DNA of 64,000 nucleotides from Candidula unifasciata. Its lineage: Eukaryota > Mollusca > Gastropoda > Stylommatophora > Geomitridae. Position 1 is the stretch's first letter. Each line of letters opens with the position of its first letter. Below, piece by piece: positions 23,771 to 34,877 of the stretch. The notes under the pieces were generated by a model. The model worked only from the letters and a program-made list of their open reading frames with translations, did no database searches and had not been told where the DNA came from. Location of the stretch: NCBI GenBank assembly GCA_905116865.2, contig CAJHNH020003188.1, forward strand, positions 1 to 64,000. Direction: 5' to 3'. The position numbers and the translations under genes are program-made.

Positions 23771-24405
23771 AGCGGTGCCGCGTTAGTGCAGTCGATAGGA
23801 GAGTCGCTTTCAAATCCAGCTGCGACTCGCTGTAGCTCACGGCCGGTGTTCGAAACCCGGTGGTTCCCGGGGTTCACCCAGCCTCTAGGTCAGAGGTTCT
23901 CAAACTGGGCGCCGCGAGCGTATGCTAGGGGTTCGGCGGCAGTACTCAAGAATTGTTCCAAATCTGCTTGAGATCAGCTATGGCAGCAGTTTAAAACAGA
24001 TCCGCCCTGGAGGAAGCCAAGAGGAGCTCTGCATGCAGGTGTATCCAGAAGACAATGCTATTAGCAAAGCTGCAGTGCATTCTCAACGAAGGCTTAGATT
24101 AAAGAACAGAGCAAACTTTCTGGGTCAAGAGATTTGAGGGTAAAATTAACCAAACTTCCCATATACATAAAGGAAATAAGGAAAAACTCATCCAAACAGT
24201 AAATAACATTCATCGCATTAAAGAAACCATTAAATGTGCACTTCTTTATCTTCCTTTCCTAAGTATTTAAACCGCTTTAAGGATAGGTGTACCACGAAAT
24301 TTTTATTTGCCCAAAAAGGGAGCTGTGGCAAAGAAAAGTTTTAGAACCGCTACTCTAGGTAATGGGTACCAGCTTTAACATTCTGGGGTACATTGAGGAA
24401 CGTCG
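23771..24405 (+). mobile_element. tRNA-derived SINE interrupted by an hAT-like element
   Basis: A tRNA-like head at 23771-23870 has A box TTAGTGCAGTCGATAGG and B box GGTGTTCGAAACC. It also has a perfect 7-bp inverted repeat, GAGTCGC and GCGACTC. The body TTCACCCAGCCTCTAGGT stops at 23890 and resumes at 24361 with AATGGGTACCAG, matching SINE A where GACCCAGC leads to GGGTACCGG. The 462 bp between is a separate insertion. Confidence 0.65.
23891..24352. mobile_element. hAT-like non-autonomous DNA transposon
   Basis: A 462-bp element with an exact 8-bp target duplication, CTCTAGGT at 23883-23890 and 24353-24360. The left end is CAGAGGTTCTCAAACT; the right end reads inward TAGCGGTTCTAAAACT, a match at 13 of 16 positions. 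An 8-bp duplication and CAG-GGTTCTCAAACT ends are hallmarks of the hAT superfamily. The 71-codon frame inside (23922-24137) lacks a recognisable transposase motif, so the element needs a transposase in trans. Confidence 0.85.
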
Positions 24406-24409
24406 CTGT

Positions 24410-24715
24410 AGCTATGGAGTTGCGTGCGGGCGGCGAATAGGACAGTTTCTTTATTAGTTGTCCGTAGTGGTGAAAGAGCACTTATGGTTTATAACCGTGT
24501 GCAATGACGCTGGTTCGCATCTCCCGACTTTACCAAGGGACTTGCCGATTTTTTTTTCCAAAACTGATCTTAGTTCCCAGGTCAACCCAGCCTATAATGG
24601 TTACCAGGTAGTGTGATGGGAAGTAAATGTGACCGACGAGACGTTGACCACGGTACCGATGAGGTGGTCATTTTTCTAGTCCGCCCAGTTGGAGTGAAAG
24701 GGGTCCCTTATGTTT
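24410..24715 (+). mobile_element. SINE A copy, diverged
   Basis: The B box region GCTGGTTCGCATCTCCCG is followed by a T-run, CTTAGTTCCCAGGTCAACCC, AGCCTATAATGGTTACCAGG, GGGAAGTAAATGTGACCG and a GACCACGGTACCGATGAGG end, in SINE A order. The start is uncertain. Confidence 0.6.
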
Positions 24716-24896
24716 ATCATCTTCTTCTTCAGTTTCTTCTCTGATCACTGCTATCTGATTGAAGAAGCGACATGACATCACACCCCGGGTACACCCATAG
24801 ACCAGTGATCCCCGTCCTTCTTCAGGTGGCGCCCTCTTAAGTATAGAAATGTGACCCCCCCTCCTTCCACCTCACCCACCTCCACTCCTTGGTTTT

Positions 24897-25015
24897 TCTA
24901 GTCAGTCAATCTCGTGGTGAAATGTTCTTCACAAAGTCTCTTTTGTCCAGTACAGGTGTTCCTGTAGCTATCGCTTTGAAACAAAAACTGCCGCGCTTTC
25001 ATTGCCTCACACTCT
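24897..25015 (-). pseudogene. Non-LTR RNase H remnant with frameshift
   Basis: The minus strand encodes GNESAAVFVSK and then, after a shift of frame, AIATGTPVLDKRDFVKNIS. The fragment at 30442 has the same order (GNDRVDFPAKKVIATERLVLDKGDF), so the two are related copies of the segment following the GNERAD motif. The break and the small size show decay. The 42-bp array starts immediately beside it. Confidence 0.6.
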
Positions 25016-26165
25016 TGGATATACTGGAAAGTATATCCACGTCAGTCATTCTAATGGTGACGTGCCGATGAGTGGTATCCACGTCTGTCACTCTAGTGGT
25101 GACGTGCTGGTGCGTGGTATCCACGTCTGTCACTCTAGTGGTGACATGCTGATGAGTGGTATCCACATCTGTCACTCTAGTGGTGACGTGCCGATGCGTG
25201 GTATCCATGTCTGTCACTCTAGTGGTGACGTGCTGGTGCGTGGTATCCACGTCAGTCACTCTAGTGGTGACGTGCTGGTGCGTGGTATCCACCTCAGTCA
25301 CTCTAGTGGTGACTTGCTGGTGCGTGGTATCTACGTCTGTCACTCTAGTGGTGACGTGCTGGTGCGTGGTATCCACATCTGTCACTCTAGTGGTGACGTG
25401 CTGATGTGTGGTGTCCACGTCTGTCACTCTAGTGGTGACGTGCTGGTGCGTGGTATCCACGTCTGTCACTCTAGTGGTGACATGCTGATGAGTGGTATCC
25501 ACATCTGTCACTCTAGTGGTGACGTGCCGATGCGTGGTATCCATGTCTGTCACTCTAGTGGTGACGTGCTGGTGCGTGGTATCCACGTCAGTCACTCTAG
25601 TGGTGACGTGCTGGTGCGTGGTATCCACCTCAGTCACTCTAGTGGTGACTTGCTGGTGCGTGGTATCCACGTCTGTCACTCTAGTGGTGACCTGCTGATG
25701 CGTGGTATCCACATCTGTCACTCTAGTGGTGACCTGCTGATGAGTGGTGTCCACGTCTGTCACTCTAGTGGTGACCTGCTGATGCGTGGTATCCACGTCT
25801 GTCACTCTAGTGGTGACCTGCTGATGAGTGGTGTCCACGTCTGTCACTCTAGTGGTGACGTACTGATGAGTGGTATCCACGTCAGTCACTCTAGTGGTGA
25901 CGTGCTGATGCGTGATATCCACGTCTGTCACTCTAGTGGTGACGTGCTGATGCGTGATATCCACGTCTGTCACTCTAGTGGTGACGTGCTGATGCGTGGT
26001 ATCCACGTCTGTCACTCTAGTGGTGACCTGCTGATGCGTGGTATCCACGTCTGTCTCACTTTTGGTGACTTCGGCAGTATGCGGGGTATACACGTTTGTC
26101 AATCTATTGGTGACCTGCTGATAGTGGTCTCGAACACGTCAGTCAACTAGTGGTGTCTGCTGATG
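25016..26165. repeat. 42-bp minisatellite, about 26 copies, with 336-bp higher order
   Basis: The core is GTCACTCTAGTGGTGACGTG followed by CTGATGCGTGGTATCCAC. A block of eight units starting near 25140 is repeated with the same variants near 25476, an exact 336-bp offset. Both strands stay open (382 codons plus, 367 minus; 14-residue units GIHVCHSSGDVLMR and TDVDTTHQHVTTRV) because 42 is divisible by three. No flanking domain supports a gene. Confidence 0.93.
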
Positions 26166-26179
26166 AGTGGTGTCCACAA

Positions 26180-26480
26180 TACTCACTCTAGTGGTGACCA
26201 ACAACAACACCACCAACAATAAGGTCAACAATACCACCAACAATACCACCAACAGCACCACCAACAACACCACCAACAATAAGGTCAAACTAATGGTGAC
26301 GTACCTGATGCGTGGTATCCACGTCTGTCACAATAGGTCAACAATACGTACCTGATACCACAACAGCACCACCAACACACCACAACAATAGTGGTCAACA
26401 ATACCACCAACTGATGCGTGGCATCCACGTCTGTCACTCTAGTGGTCAACAATACCATGCAATACCACCAACAGCACTCT
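26180..26480. repeat. CAACAC/CCACCAA-rich degenerate tract
   Basis: ACAACACCACCAACAATA-like repetition is mixed with diverged 42-bp units (GTATCCACGTCTGTCA) at about 26310 and 26420. Confidence 0.75.
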
Positions 26481-28318
26481 ACCACCACACACGTGTCCAA
26501 CACTAAGGTTTTTTTTTTTTTGAGACTTCGGCAGTACTCACTTTACTACAATATTAATAAATCTATTACCCATACATAAACCAGACTACTTATCTCGAAC
26601 CCACCAACAGCATCACTAACAACACCACCAACAAAACAACCAACAACATCACCACAGAAGCACACATTAACCTACATCCTCTAGACAAAAACACACGCTT
26701 TAAATCAAACTCGACCTCCCGCGCACACACAGAGAAGTCAAATTTGTCCATAAAAACAGTTCAACAAAGGAAAACAGCGAACAAAAGCAATATAACCAAG
26801 ACATGGCCTCTGAGTTGAGGACAAGAATCCAAACAAGAAAATTGGACAAGGTGATGAAGCACCGGGTCTAGTGTCTGCCTACAACAGAGCAGAAAATATT
26901 TTTCCCGTCTGACGGCAAACAAGAAGACGAAATTGCAAAAAAGCCGGAACACAGCTGCAAATCACATCACTCAATGATTTATCAATCATTCAACGATTTT
27001 CACCCAGCCGTGGAGCACAACAACATCCCGCTAATATTGCCCGCGCACTTAAAATCCATCACTTTTCTAATAATTTTAGTTTGAAAGCCCATCTGCCTTA
27101 CATCTCATTTGTCTTTCTATCCCTTCCTCTGTGAAGAGAACAAATATATGGAAACTACGATGTGTGTGTTTTCTACTCTACAGTGTATGTGAATTTTTAT
27201 CACATTTTTTTCTCATAGTCAAACCGATAAAATTTGTTTGCTTTTTCTTGGAACTATCTAGAAGGGCATGGTTCGTTAGCTCGGCGCTAGAGATGTTCAT
27301 AACAAAAATACAGCCGCGCCGAGAGAGAAAACTAACATCCAGGGAAGTAATCGCGGATCCGAGCAAGGGCGATAACATATTTTTGTTTGAAGAGCTGTTC
27401 TTGCTTATAGAGTCGAAGAGTTTCGTTAAAAAGAAAGGACGTTAGATCGCATCTGCAGAAAGTACGTTTTGAAATATACTTGATCACAAGAAAAGCGCAG
27501 ACCCACGTCAGTTCCAGTGGACATTTCAGTAACCCTTTAAACATTCACGGTTGGTCGCACATGAAACGATCTTACACTGTTATTAGGTTAGTTGTGTATC
27601 CCTTACAGGACGTTGCAGAACCAACCACAGCAGACACTGGTTGTTATGTGGTTTCATTAGGCAAATTTACGTCTAGTAGTTTGCCATTGCTTTCTGGACG
27701 GTTGGTCTCCTGATACCAATGTCAAAACCAACGCAAGGCGCATGGGATCCAACCTGGCACACCGGCATTATGAAGCGTTCGCGTCGACTTAGCCACAGAG
27801 CCGACACACTGTTATAGATAAGGCTATTCAAGTTGTAGGACAATGGGGTATATCTATTACACTCCCCCCCCCCCCACCCCAATAGCCATCAAAATATGCC
27901 TATATGATCTGTGTGTCGGTCGGCGCCCATGCTTTACTCAATTCCTAAAACATACCTTTTGTATTTTTATCGCAAAAAAAATCAGCATATACTGATAGCA
28001 CCTTGCTCTCAGGGAAGATAAATCAGTGCCCTAACTAAAGGCAATCATCACCAACAAGATAAGTCTCTCAGACAGACTATCTCTAGTCTACCATATAAGG
28101 GGAGATAAACACATTAGATTCTCTTGGGAGACATTTTCTCCACATTTTTCCTCAAGTCCGGCTTCTCATAAACAACAATGTTTATCTTAGATTACCTACA
28201 ATAACTATTCTCTGTTAACTCCTTTGTTGCAGCAAACTAGAAAGAGTTAAGATGTTTCGAGGTATAGTACTTAAACCTGAGAATGCATCTTTATATTTAA
28301 CCTCAATACGAGCATTGT
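26481..28318. other. 1.8 kb of unique sequence with unassigned open frames
   Basis: The best frame is 27131-27445 on plus, 104 codons, starting with a hydrophobic KLRCVCFLLYSVCEFL segment and ending in a Lys/Arg-rich tail. It has no recognisable domain, and a 66-codon minus frame overlaps it. Calling it a gene would need transcript evidence. A C-run lies near 27865. Confidence 0.4.
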
Positions 28319-28642
28319 TTGAGACGTTGTGACCCGGTGTTTTTTTTTTGTTTTTTTTGGCTTTTCCCGGCGGCTATACATAACGGCAACGAAGCCGCGA
28401 ACAGGGCACCAGCACAGCGATCAGCCCGAGGCAACCCAAGCGCCAGCAACAGTCAGCTAGTACCCGTCGATATCATCACAAAGAGAACTGGACCACACCA
28501 GACCCAAAGACCACACGCACCGCAGCACAGCAAGGAAGCAAAGAACCAGAATATCAGGTGTGACTACACACCACAAATAAAAGGAAACCATATAAGACAG
28601 CTAAAGAATCTTCCTCGATATAGCAGGCCTCCGGGCGGCTGA
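28319..28642 (+). other. Unassigned 107-codon open frame
   Basis: The product would start with a T-run-encoded phenylalanine stretch and continue as a Pro/Gln/Asn-rich basic peptide ending NLPRYSRPPGG. Composition resembles the low-complexity start of a retroelement ORF1, but no zinc knuckle or coiled coil is visible. It lies just upstream of a Family F copy. I do not call it a gene. Confidence 0.25.
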
Positions 28643-28707
28643 ACAAGGATCAAATTTGAAATTTTTGTTGGAACGAATTGGAATTGGAATTCATATTTCT
28701 GCCTTAA

Positions 28708-28870
28708 TGTGGGATGCAATTGTTCGTTATTTGAAGCCCCACCCTGGCGCTTGCCTGGGCCCTATAACGGCTGAAAGGGGTTTCTGGGACCTCACCACGG
28801 GTGATTCTCATCCGCATTCTGGCACTTTGTGTCACCGAGTGTTTATCGCTTGTGTGATGTCCTGGTGGGA
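28708..28870 (+). mobile_element. Family F copy 1
   Basis: It shares an ordered set of blocks with 47283-47470: TGTGGGATGCAAT, TTCGTTATTTGAAGCCC, GGTTTCTGGGACCTC, CACTTTGTGTCA, GTGTTTAT and GCTTGTGTGATGTCCTGGTG. Similarity begins and ends sharply. The class is unknown. Confidence 0.65.
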
Positions 28871-28994
28871 TACATCAAGAGAGAGAAAGAGTAGAAATGG
28901 AGGAAATAATAACGGCTTTTCGATGAGTTGAGAACAGCACAGCTCGACATGTCTTCTTCGTCTTCTTCTTTCGTTCGTCGCCTAAAATAATTTG

Positions 28995-29216
28995 TCAAAT
29001 CAGCAACTTTGTCTCTTGTACAAATTTTACTGTCCTTGTTAGTTCATTCAGAGGTCTATAGAGTTTACCTTCCCCTATTGTTCTTTCTGGCCAAAAGGTT
29101 TGCCTTAATGTGTCTAGTTCGGTGCAGTCCTGGAGTACGTGCTCTGCTGTCTGGGCCACCTTTCCACAGGTAGTTCGACATGTGAATTTAACACTCACAG
29201 AGCATGCTTCGGACAA
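28995..29216 (-). pseudogene. Non-LTR retrotransposon ORF2 C-terminal remnant
   Basis: A 73-codon minus frame encodes [19 protein letters not shown], then TFWPE, then KFVQETKLLI and a stop. It is the same family as 1009-1170 and extends slightly further upstream to include a Cys pair (FTCRTTCG) typical of the Zn-binding tail after RNase H. Everything 5' of this is missing. Its 5' edge meets the TA/ACATAT microsatellite. Confidence 0.78.
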
Positions 29217-29246
29217 TTACAACTGGTGTCCTAAGACTAGAGTAGA

Positions 29247-29531
<285 letters not shown>

Positions 29532-29671
29532 CTTGACGAAATTACGACACAGATCGTCAAGGCAATGGCAGCTTTCAAAAAAGTCTTTACTAAATAGGGA
29601 GCTCTAAATGATACAGTTTTGAAACCAAATGATGTACTTCTAATTCTGATGTTATTTTAATGTTCTAATAA

Positions 29672-29899
29672 GCCGGTAACAACTGGAGAGTCACTCAAGA
29701 CATTGAAGAAAAGTTCAATGCATTCCAGAACAAATGCCTGATTAAACTGATTCACATTACATGGGCTGAATTCCGAGCAGGCGAGCAAACAAGTGAAATA
29801 TCTGAACAACAGCTGATATCCGCAGCTGTGAGACAAAGAGAATGGCTATATACTAGACACGTCATAGGAAGTAGACAGAATATTCCTGAACGGGTATAG
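29672..29899 (+). pseudogene. Non-LTR reverse transcriptase C-terminal remnant
   Basis: 76 in-frame codons between TAA and TAG encode NNWRVTQDIEEKFNAFQNKC, then LIKLIHITWAEF and later QREWLYTRHVIG. The W-x-x-T-x-x-x-x-x-x-F-x-x-x-CLR-(I/L)L-I-W pattern, followed by R-W-x-GH-like spacing, is the standard thumb/C-terminal section of LINE RTs that carry an endonuclease. The catalytic YxDD region is absent. It is on the opposite strand to the neighbouring remnant at 28995, so they are separate insertions. Confidence 0.7.
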
Positions 29900-30040
29900 A
29901 TTTGGGTTCTATATTTTTAACGTCCCCCAAACACGAAATTCCCTTGGGAATTCCACAGCTGACCTGACAGTCCATTATTTCAAGGGGTGCAAGTGTGCTG
30001 TTGTCTGCTGCTGTTTGTGAATGTTCAGCTAGTGTCTTAT

Positions 30041-30090
30041 GGTAGGGGTTAGGCTTAGGGTTAGGGTTAGGGTTAGGGTTAGGATTAGTC
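30041..30090 (+). repeat. Interstitial telomere-like TTAGGG tract
   Basis: About five perfect TTAGGG units at 30054-30083, with GGTAGGGGTTAGG to the left and TTAGGATTAG to the right. TTAGGG is the usual metazoan and molluscan telomere motif. Confidence 0.85.
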
Positions 30091-30277
30091 TTAGAAAAAC
30101 CGCAAAAAAATACAACCTGCACACCCTAGAATTTATTGGGCGGGTCTCCCGTGACGTAGTCGTGACGTCAGGGGTAAGTTAGAAATAAAGTACCCAGATT
30201 TGCTGATGATTGATTTAATAACGGACAGCATAGCACACTGGCCATACTGATAAATGCTCCGTCTCCCGCAGTTGTAG

Positions 30278-30322
30278 TATCTACACCTTAAGGCGTAGAT
30301 ACCAAGTGTTCTCGTAGAACAC
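30278..30322. other. Two adjacent short hairpins
   Basis: The first is a 24-bp palindrome with one imperfect pair, centred on CCTTAAGG (30278-30301). The second is GTGTTCT-CGT-AGAACAC (30306-30322). They are 4 bp apart. No T-run follows, so there is no reason to call a terminator. Confidence 0.55.
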
Positions 30323-30441
30323 CGATTATACACATGCCGTTCTCTACTTCAAAAACGTCCCTCCTTCCCGGATGCACCAATAATTCCTTTTTCACGTATT
30401 CTTACACACAGGATTTTCATCTAACCACGTATCAACACTCG

Positions 30442-30552
30442 GTCATAAATGGTAGCTAGAAAGTCTCCTTTGTCCAGCACGAGTCTCTCCGTAGCTATTA
30501 CTTTTTTAGCTGGAAAATCCACTCTATCATTTCCTCGAACACCCGCATTTCC
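30442..30552 (-). pseudogene. Non-LTR RNase H remnant
   Basis: 37 uninterrupted minus-strand codons encode GNAGVRGNDRVDFPAKKVIA and then TERLVLDKGDFLATIYD. The G-N/H-x-GVRGN-R-D block is the RNase H C-terminal motif, with His replaced by Asn at the first position, as in a decayed copy. Flanking sequence does not continue the domain in frame. Confidence 0.7.
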
Positions 30553-30671
30553 CAGATATATGAGTCACTGTAATGTTGCCGTACTGACGGTTGGTTTCAA
30601 TTCGCGCCACAAACAGGTACTGAAGTGAGAAACAAATAGATTAAGAATAATTATTTCTTCCACGAAAACCC

Positions 30672-30880
30672 CCAAAGTTGACCAATGAGTCTAAACATGT
30701 TACATCACATTCCCGAAGTTGACCAATGAGTCTAAACGAGGGACATCACATCCCCGAAGTTGACCAGTGAGTCTAAACGAGGGACATCACATCCCAAACT
30801 TTGACCAATGAGTCTAGCGTGTTACATCACATCCCGAACGTTGACCAATAAGTCTAAACGTGTGACATCACATCCCGTCC
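30672..30880. repeat. 40-bp minisatellite, 5 copies
   Basis: The core is GTTGACCAATGAGTCTAAAC followed by a variable ATGT or GAGG and ACATCACATCCC. Confidence 0.9.
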
Positions 30881-31464
30881 GTGATTTTATCAAGATTAAA
30901 CATGATAGAAGACAACTGATGGCGAGACTACTGACTATACATAACAATAACTGCACAGAGGAATACTGATGATAATAATAATGATGATGGTAATGGTGCC
31001 GTTTGTGAGAGGCTTATAATTTGGGCTGCAACACTGAACTAGTTACCCACAAGTTGACGCCATGAATACGTCTGATTCTCGAAAAAGATTGCAGACTTCA
31101 CAAAGCGAAAGCGATTCGTTGAAATTTGTTAACTATATAGTTTATTTACATAGACAGATAATCTTTAGAGCGGGAACAAGACAGCAACGCCGCGCAAGAG
31201 GTGATAACCTTTGGCCTTTGACCTGTTTCACTACCCGAGTAATCTGTGGCCACTGTTATCTGACAGGGGTCAAGGGTACCAGGATTGTGGAGACGGCAAG
31301 ACCGTGAGATCTGGGTAAATGATGCGTTACTGGGGATGTTGATACAGTTCTCCACACACGTCGTAGACAACCGGGGCGTATCTCACACAGGTATATTTAC
31401 TATTGCTTCTGATTTGTATGTGCACAAAAAGTGTTTGCACGATCATTGTGTCAGAATTTGATAC
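30881..31464. other. No gene recognised
   Basis: Unique sequence; an 81-codon plus frame at 31062 overlaps a 74-codon minus frame and neither has a domain. Confidence 0.45.
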
Positions 31465-32145
31465 CCCTGTCTCTGTCCGTACCACTACTACTGTCTCTGT
31501 CGGTACTACTACTATTGTCTCTGTCGGTACCGCTACTACTGTCTCTGTCGGTATCGCTACTACTGTCTCTATCGGTACCGCTACTACTGTCTCTGTCGGT
31601 ATCGCTACTACTGTCTCTATCGGTACCGCTACTATTGTCTCTGTCCGTACCGCTACTATTGTCTCTGTCGGTATCGCTACTACTGTCTCTATCGGTACCG
31701 CTACTATTGTCTTTGTCGGTATCGCTACTACTGTCTCTATCGGTACCGCTACTACTGTCTCTATCGGTACCGCTGCTACTGTCTCTGTCCGTACCACTAC
31801 TACTGTCTCTGTCGGTATCGCTACTACTGTCTCTATCGGTACCGCTACTACTGTCTCTATCGGTACCGCTACTACTGTCTCTGTCCGTACCACTACTACT
31901 GTCTCTGTCGGTACCGCTACTACTGTCTCTATCGGTACCGCTACTACTGTCTCTATCGGTACCGCTACTACTGTCTCTGTCCGTACCACTACTACTGTCT
32001 CTGTCGGTACCACTACTATTGTCTCTGTCGGTATCGCTACTACTGTCTCTATCGGTACCGCTACTACTGTCTCTATCGGTACCGCTACTACTGTCTCTAT
32101 CGGTACCACTACTACTGTCTCTATCAGTACCACTACAACTGCTGT
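31465..32145. repeat. 24-bp minisatellite, about 28 copies
   Basis: The core is ACTACTGTCTCTATCGGTAC followed by CGCT or CACT; variant sites are ATCGG/GTCGG/GTCCG. Four long frames (241-280 codons) are open simultaneously on the two strands because the unit lacks stops and is divisible by three. Weakly related CTG/ACT sequence extends to about 32330. Confidence 0.93.
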
Positions 32146-32330
32146 TGCTTCTGATGCAATACGTTCCACCCTGCAACAGCTACTTTCGTTACTGTTGCTA
32201 TTACTTCTTTGATACCGTTAACTCAGTGACTGCTGCTGCTGCTGCAACTACTACTTAACTCGAACTCCTACTCCTGCTGATGCTACCGATGCTGCTACTA
32301 CTAAGCCTTTGATTAAATGAACTACTACTA

Positions 32331-32614
32331 CAGCTGTGTTATTTCGTTGTGCAGCAAAGTGAATCAAAGGTGTTGCCAAACAAACAACAACAAAGAACAT
32401 GGGCGACAAGTTTAGTAAGGTCTCGAGCACATCTCACCATCTGAAGTGTACTGGTCTCGTGATGCAAGTTTCACGTCTTGACTCAACATCCAGCACTTGC
32501 TGATTGGCTCAGTATAACACTGACCGCCTGCACTTTGTAAAACCTTTCCCCATACCATATCTAGACTGGGTAGATACGATAGAGCCAGTCAAGTTATCCA
32601 GTAATCCAATCCTC
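32331..32614. other. No gene recognised
   Basis: Unique sequence. Confidence 0.45.
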
Positions 32615-32685
32615 GACAGGGTTTTGAACTTATAATTACTCAACCGGAAGACAACTCTACTAGCCACTGAACTACAGCAGGTTAT
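32615..32685 (-). mobile_element. tRNA-like SINE head
   Basis: On minus there is an A box TGTAGTTCAGTGGCTAGTAG and, about 30 bp on, a B box-like AAGTTCAAAACCC. Stems do not pair well enough for a functional tRNA. The 40-bp array begins beside it. Confidence 0.5.
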
Positions 32686-34032
32686 AGCCAACATTAGCTG
32701 GCCAGAATCTATGGAAGACTAGATACCCACAAATTAGCTGGCCAGAATCTATGGAAGACTAGATACCCACAAATTAGCTGGCCAGAATCTATGGAAGACT
32801 AGATACCCACAAATTAGCTGGCCAGAATCTATGGAAGACTAGATACCCACAAATTAGCTGACCAGAATCTATGGAAGACTAGATACCCACAAATTAGCTG
32901 GCCAGAATCTATGGAAGACTAGATACCCACAAATTAGCTGACCAGAATCTATGGAAGACTAGATACCCACAAATTAGCTGCCAGAATCTATTGAACGACT
33001 AGATACCACAAATTAGCTGGCCAGAATCTATTGAAGACTAGATACCCACAAATTAGCTGGCCAGAATCTATGGAAGACTAGATACCCACAAATTAGCTGG
33101 CCAGAATCTATGGAAGACTAGATACCGACAAATTAGCTTACTAGAATGTGTGGAAAACTAGATACCCACAAAAAACCTAGCTAGAATCTATAGAAAACTA
33201 GATACCCACAAAAAAACCTTGCTAGAATCTATAGAAAACTAGATACCCACAAATTAGCTGGCCAGAATCTATGGAAGACTAGATACCCACAAATTAGCTG
33301 GCCAGAATCTATGGAAGACTAGATACCCACAAATTAGCTGGCCATAATCTATGGAAGACTAGATACCCACAAATTAGCTTACTAGAATGTGTCGAAAACT
33401 AGATACCCACAAAAAAACCTAGCTAGAATCTATGGAAAACTAGATACCCACACAAAAAAACCTTGCTAGAATCTATGGAAAACTAGATACCCACAAAAAA
33501 CCTAGCTAGAATCTATGGAAAACTAGATATCCACAAATAACCTAGCTAGAATTTATGGAAAACTAGATATCCACAAATAACCTAGCTAGAATCTATGGAA
33601 TGCTAATATCCACAAATAACCTAGCTAGAAACTACGGAAAGCTAATATCCACAAGTTAGCTGGTCAGAATCTATGAAAGACTAGACATCCACAAAAAAGC
33701 TCTCTAGAATCTGTGTAGAACTAGATGTCCACAAATAAGCTTGAAAGAAAATATGAAAGGTTGGATAACCATGAATAATTTGGTTAGAATCTACTCACAA
33801 CTAGACATCCACTAATATTCTGGCTAGAATCTACCAAGACTAGATATCCACAAATAATCTGGCTAGATATCTACCCAAGACAAGATACCCGCAAAAAATC
33901 TGACCGGAATCTACCCAAGACTAGATACCCGCAAATAACCAGACCAGAATCTACCCAAGACTAGATCCTCACAAATAATCTGACCAGAATCTACCCAAGA
34001 CTAGATCCTCACAAATAATCTGACCAGAATCT
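32686..34032. repeat. 40-bp minisatellite, about 33 copies, graded divergence
   Basis: The core is AATTAGCTGGCCAGAATCTA followed by TGGAAGACTAGATACCCACA. The left third is almost uniform, the middle alternates with an AAAAAACCTAGCTAG subtype, and the right third is strongly diverged (AATAATCTGACCAGAATCTA). A mixed block near 33131 recurs near 33372. Confidence 0.93.
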
Positions 34033-34256
34033 TTTTTGTTTACTTGTTTATAGCCAGAAATTTGTTATCTGGCTATTTGTTTACTTCTAAGCAACAGCAC
34101 CTGCCTTATTTGTTCACTTGTTTTATTTGTTGATTTGTTTACACTCAGCCTCTCCTGTCATACCCCCCTCTGTGGACCTCTTAGTGACCAAAAACAGATA
34201 ATATAAGACAAGATCGGTATTGGTTGATCTCAGTCAATATTTGTCTTCCACCCTAG

Positions 34257-34323
<67 letters not shown>

Positions 34324-34866
34324 CACTCACTCCGTTTCCAACCTGGCTGTATCTCTCTTTCTGTTTCCCATTCTGACTGTACCAACTTCTCCTCGTTCTT
34401 AGTACATGTTACTTATAATCTGGATATCCTTTTTTATGTAATCTTTAACTTGAAGACAGGGTAATTATATGGAGCCGTTACTGACAGACAGAGAGACAGA
34501 AACTGACAAGCGTTGAGACATGCAAGGATGTAGGCAGACTGACGGACAGACACTGTATCAAATGACTCGAGAAAGGAATCTTAGTAACTTAATCCTACCT
34601 GCCTATCCCCTCTGCGGTTTCGTCTCTCATCCTGTTGTCTACGCCTTTCTCTCCTCCAGCTGTCAATCAGTGGCTCGCCTTAGGTTGACAGTGCTGCACA
34701 TGCCAGTTAGGTACCTTCCGCAAGGGATTCCAATCTTCTTGTGTCCCTGGGTAGGACTTTAGAATGTCAACACTTGAGCTCGCCCTATTGGCTGCTCATC
34801 GGGTCCGTAGTCCTGCTGCTCCAAGTGCTTCAGACTTTTGCCTGTCCAAGTTCGACTTTTTCCCTC
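34033..34866. repeat. TTTGTTTAC-rich edge, then (CT)n at 34260-34320
   Basis: A 60-bp uninterrupted CT run within otherwise unique sequence. No gene recognised. Confidence 0.75.
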
Positions 34867-34877
34867 TTGTAGTATCT

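Noticed and set aside
24999..26150. 367- and 382-codon open frames on opposite strands
   Set aside because: By-product of the 42-bp array; the plus frame starts in a LINE remnant and the minus frame ends in it.
27131..27445. 104-codon frame with hydrophobic N-terminus, candidate small secreted protein
   Set aside because: No recognisable domain or promoter, overlapped by a minus frame; length is within chance for AT-rich DNA in a window this large.
29862..30122. NPNPNP-repeat open frame
   Set aside because: Antisense of the TTAGGG tract.
31327..32258. Four overlapping 240-280 codon frames, including Ser/Asp-rich and Val/Thr-rich repeats
   Set aside because: All lie on the 24-bp array; simultaneous openness on both strands is expected from the unit.
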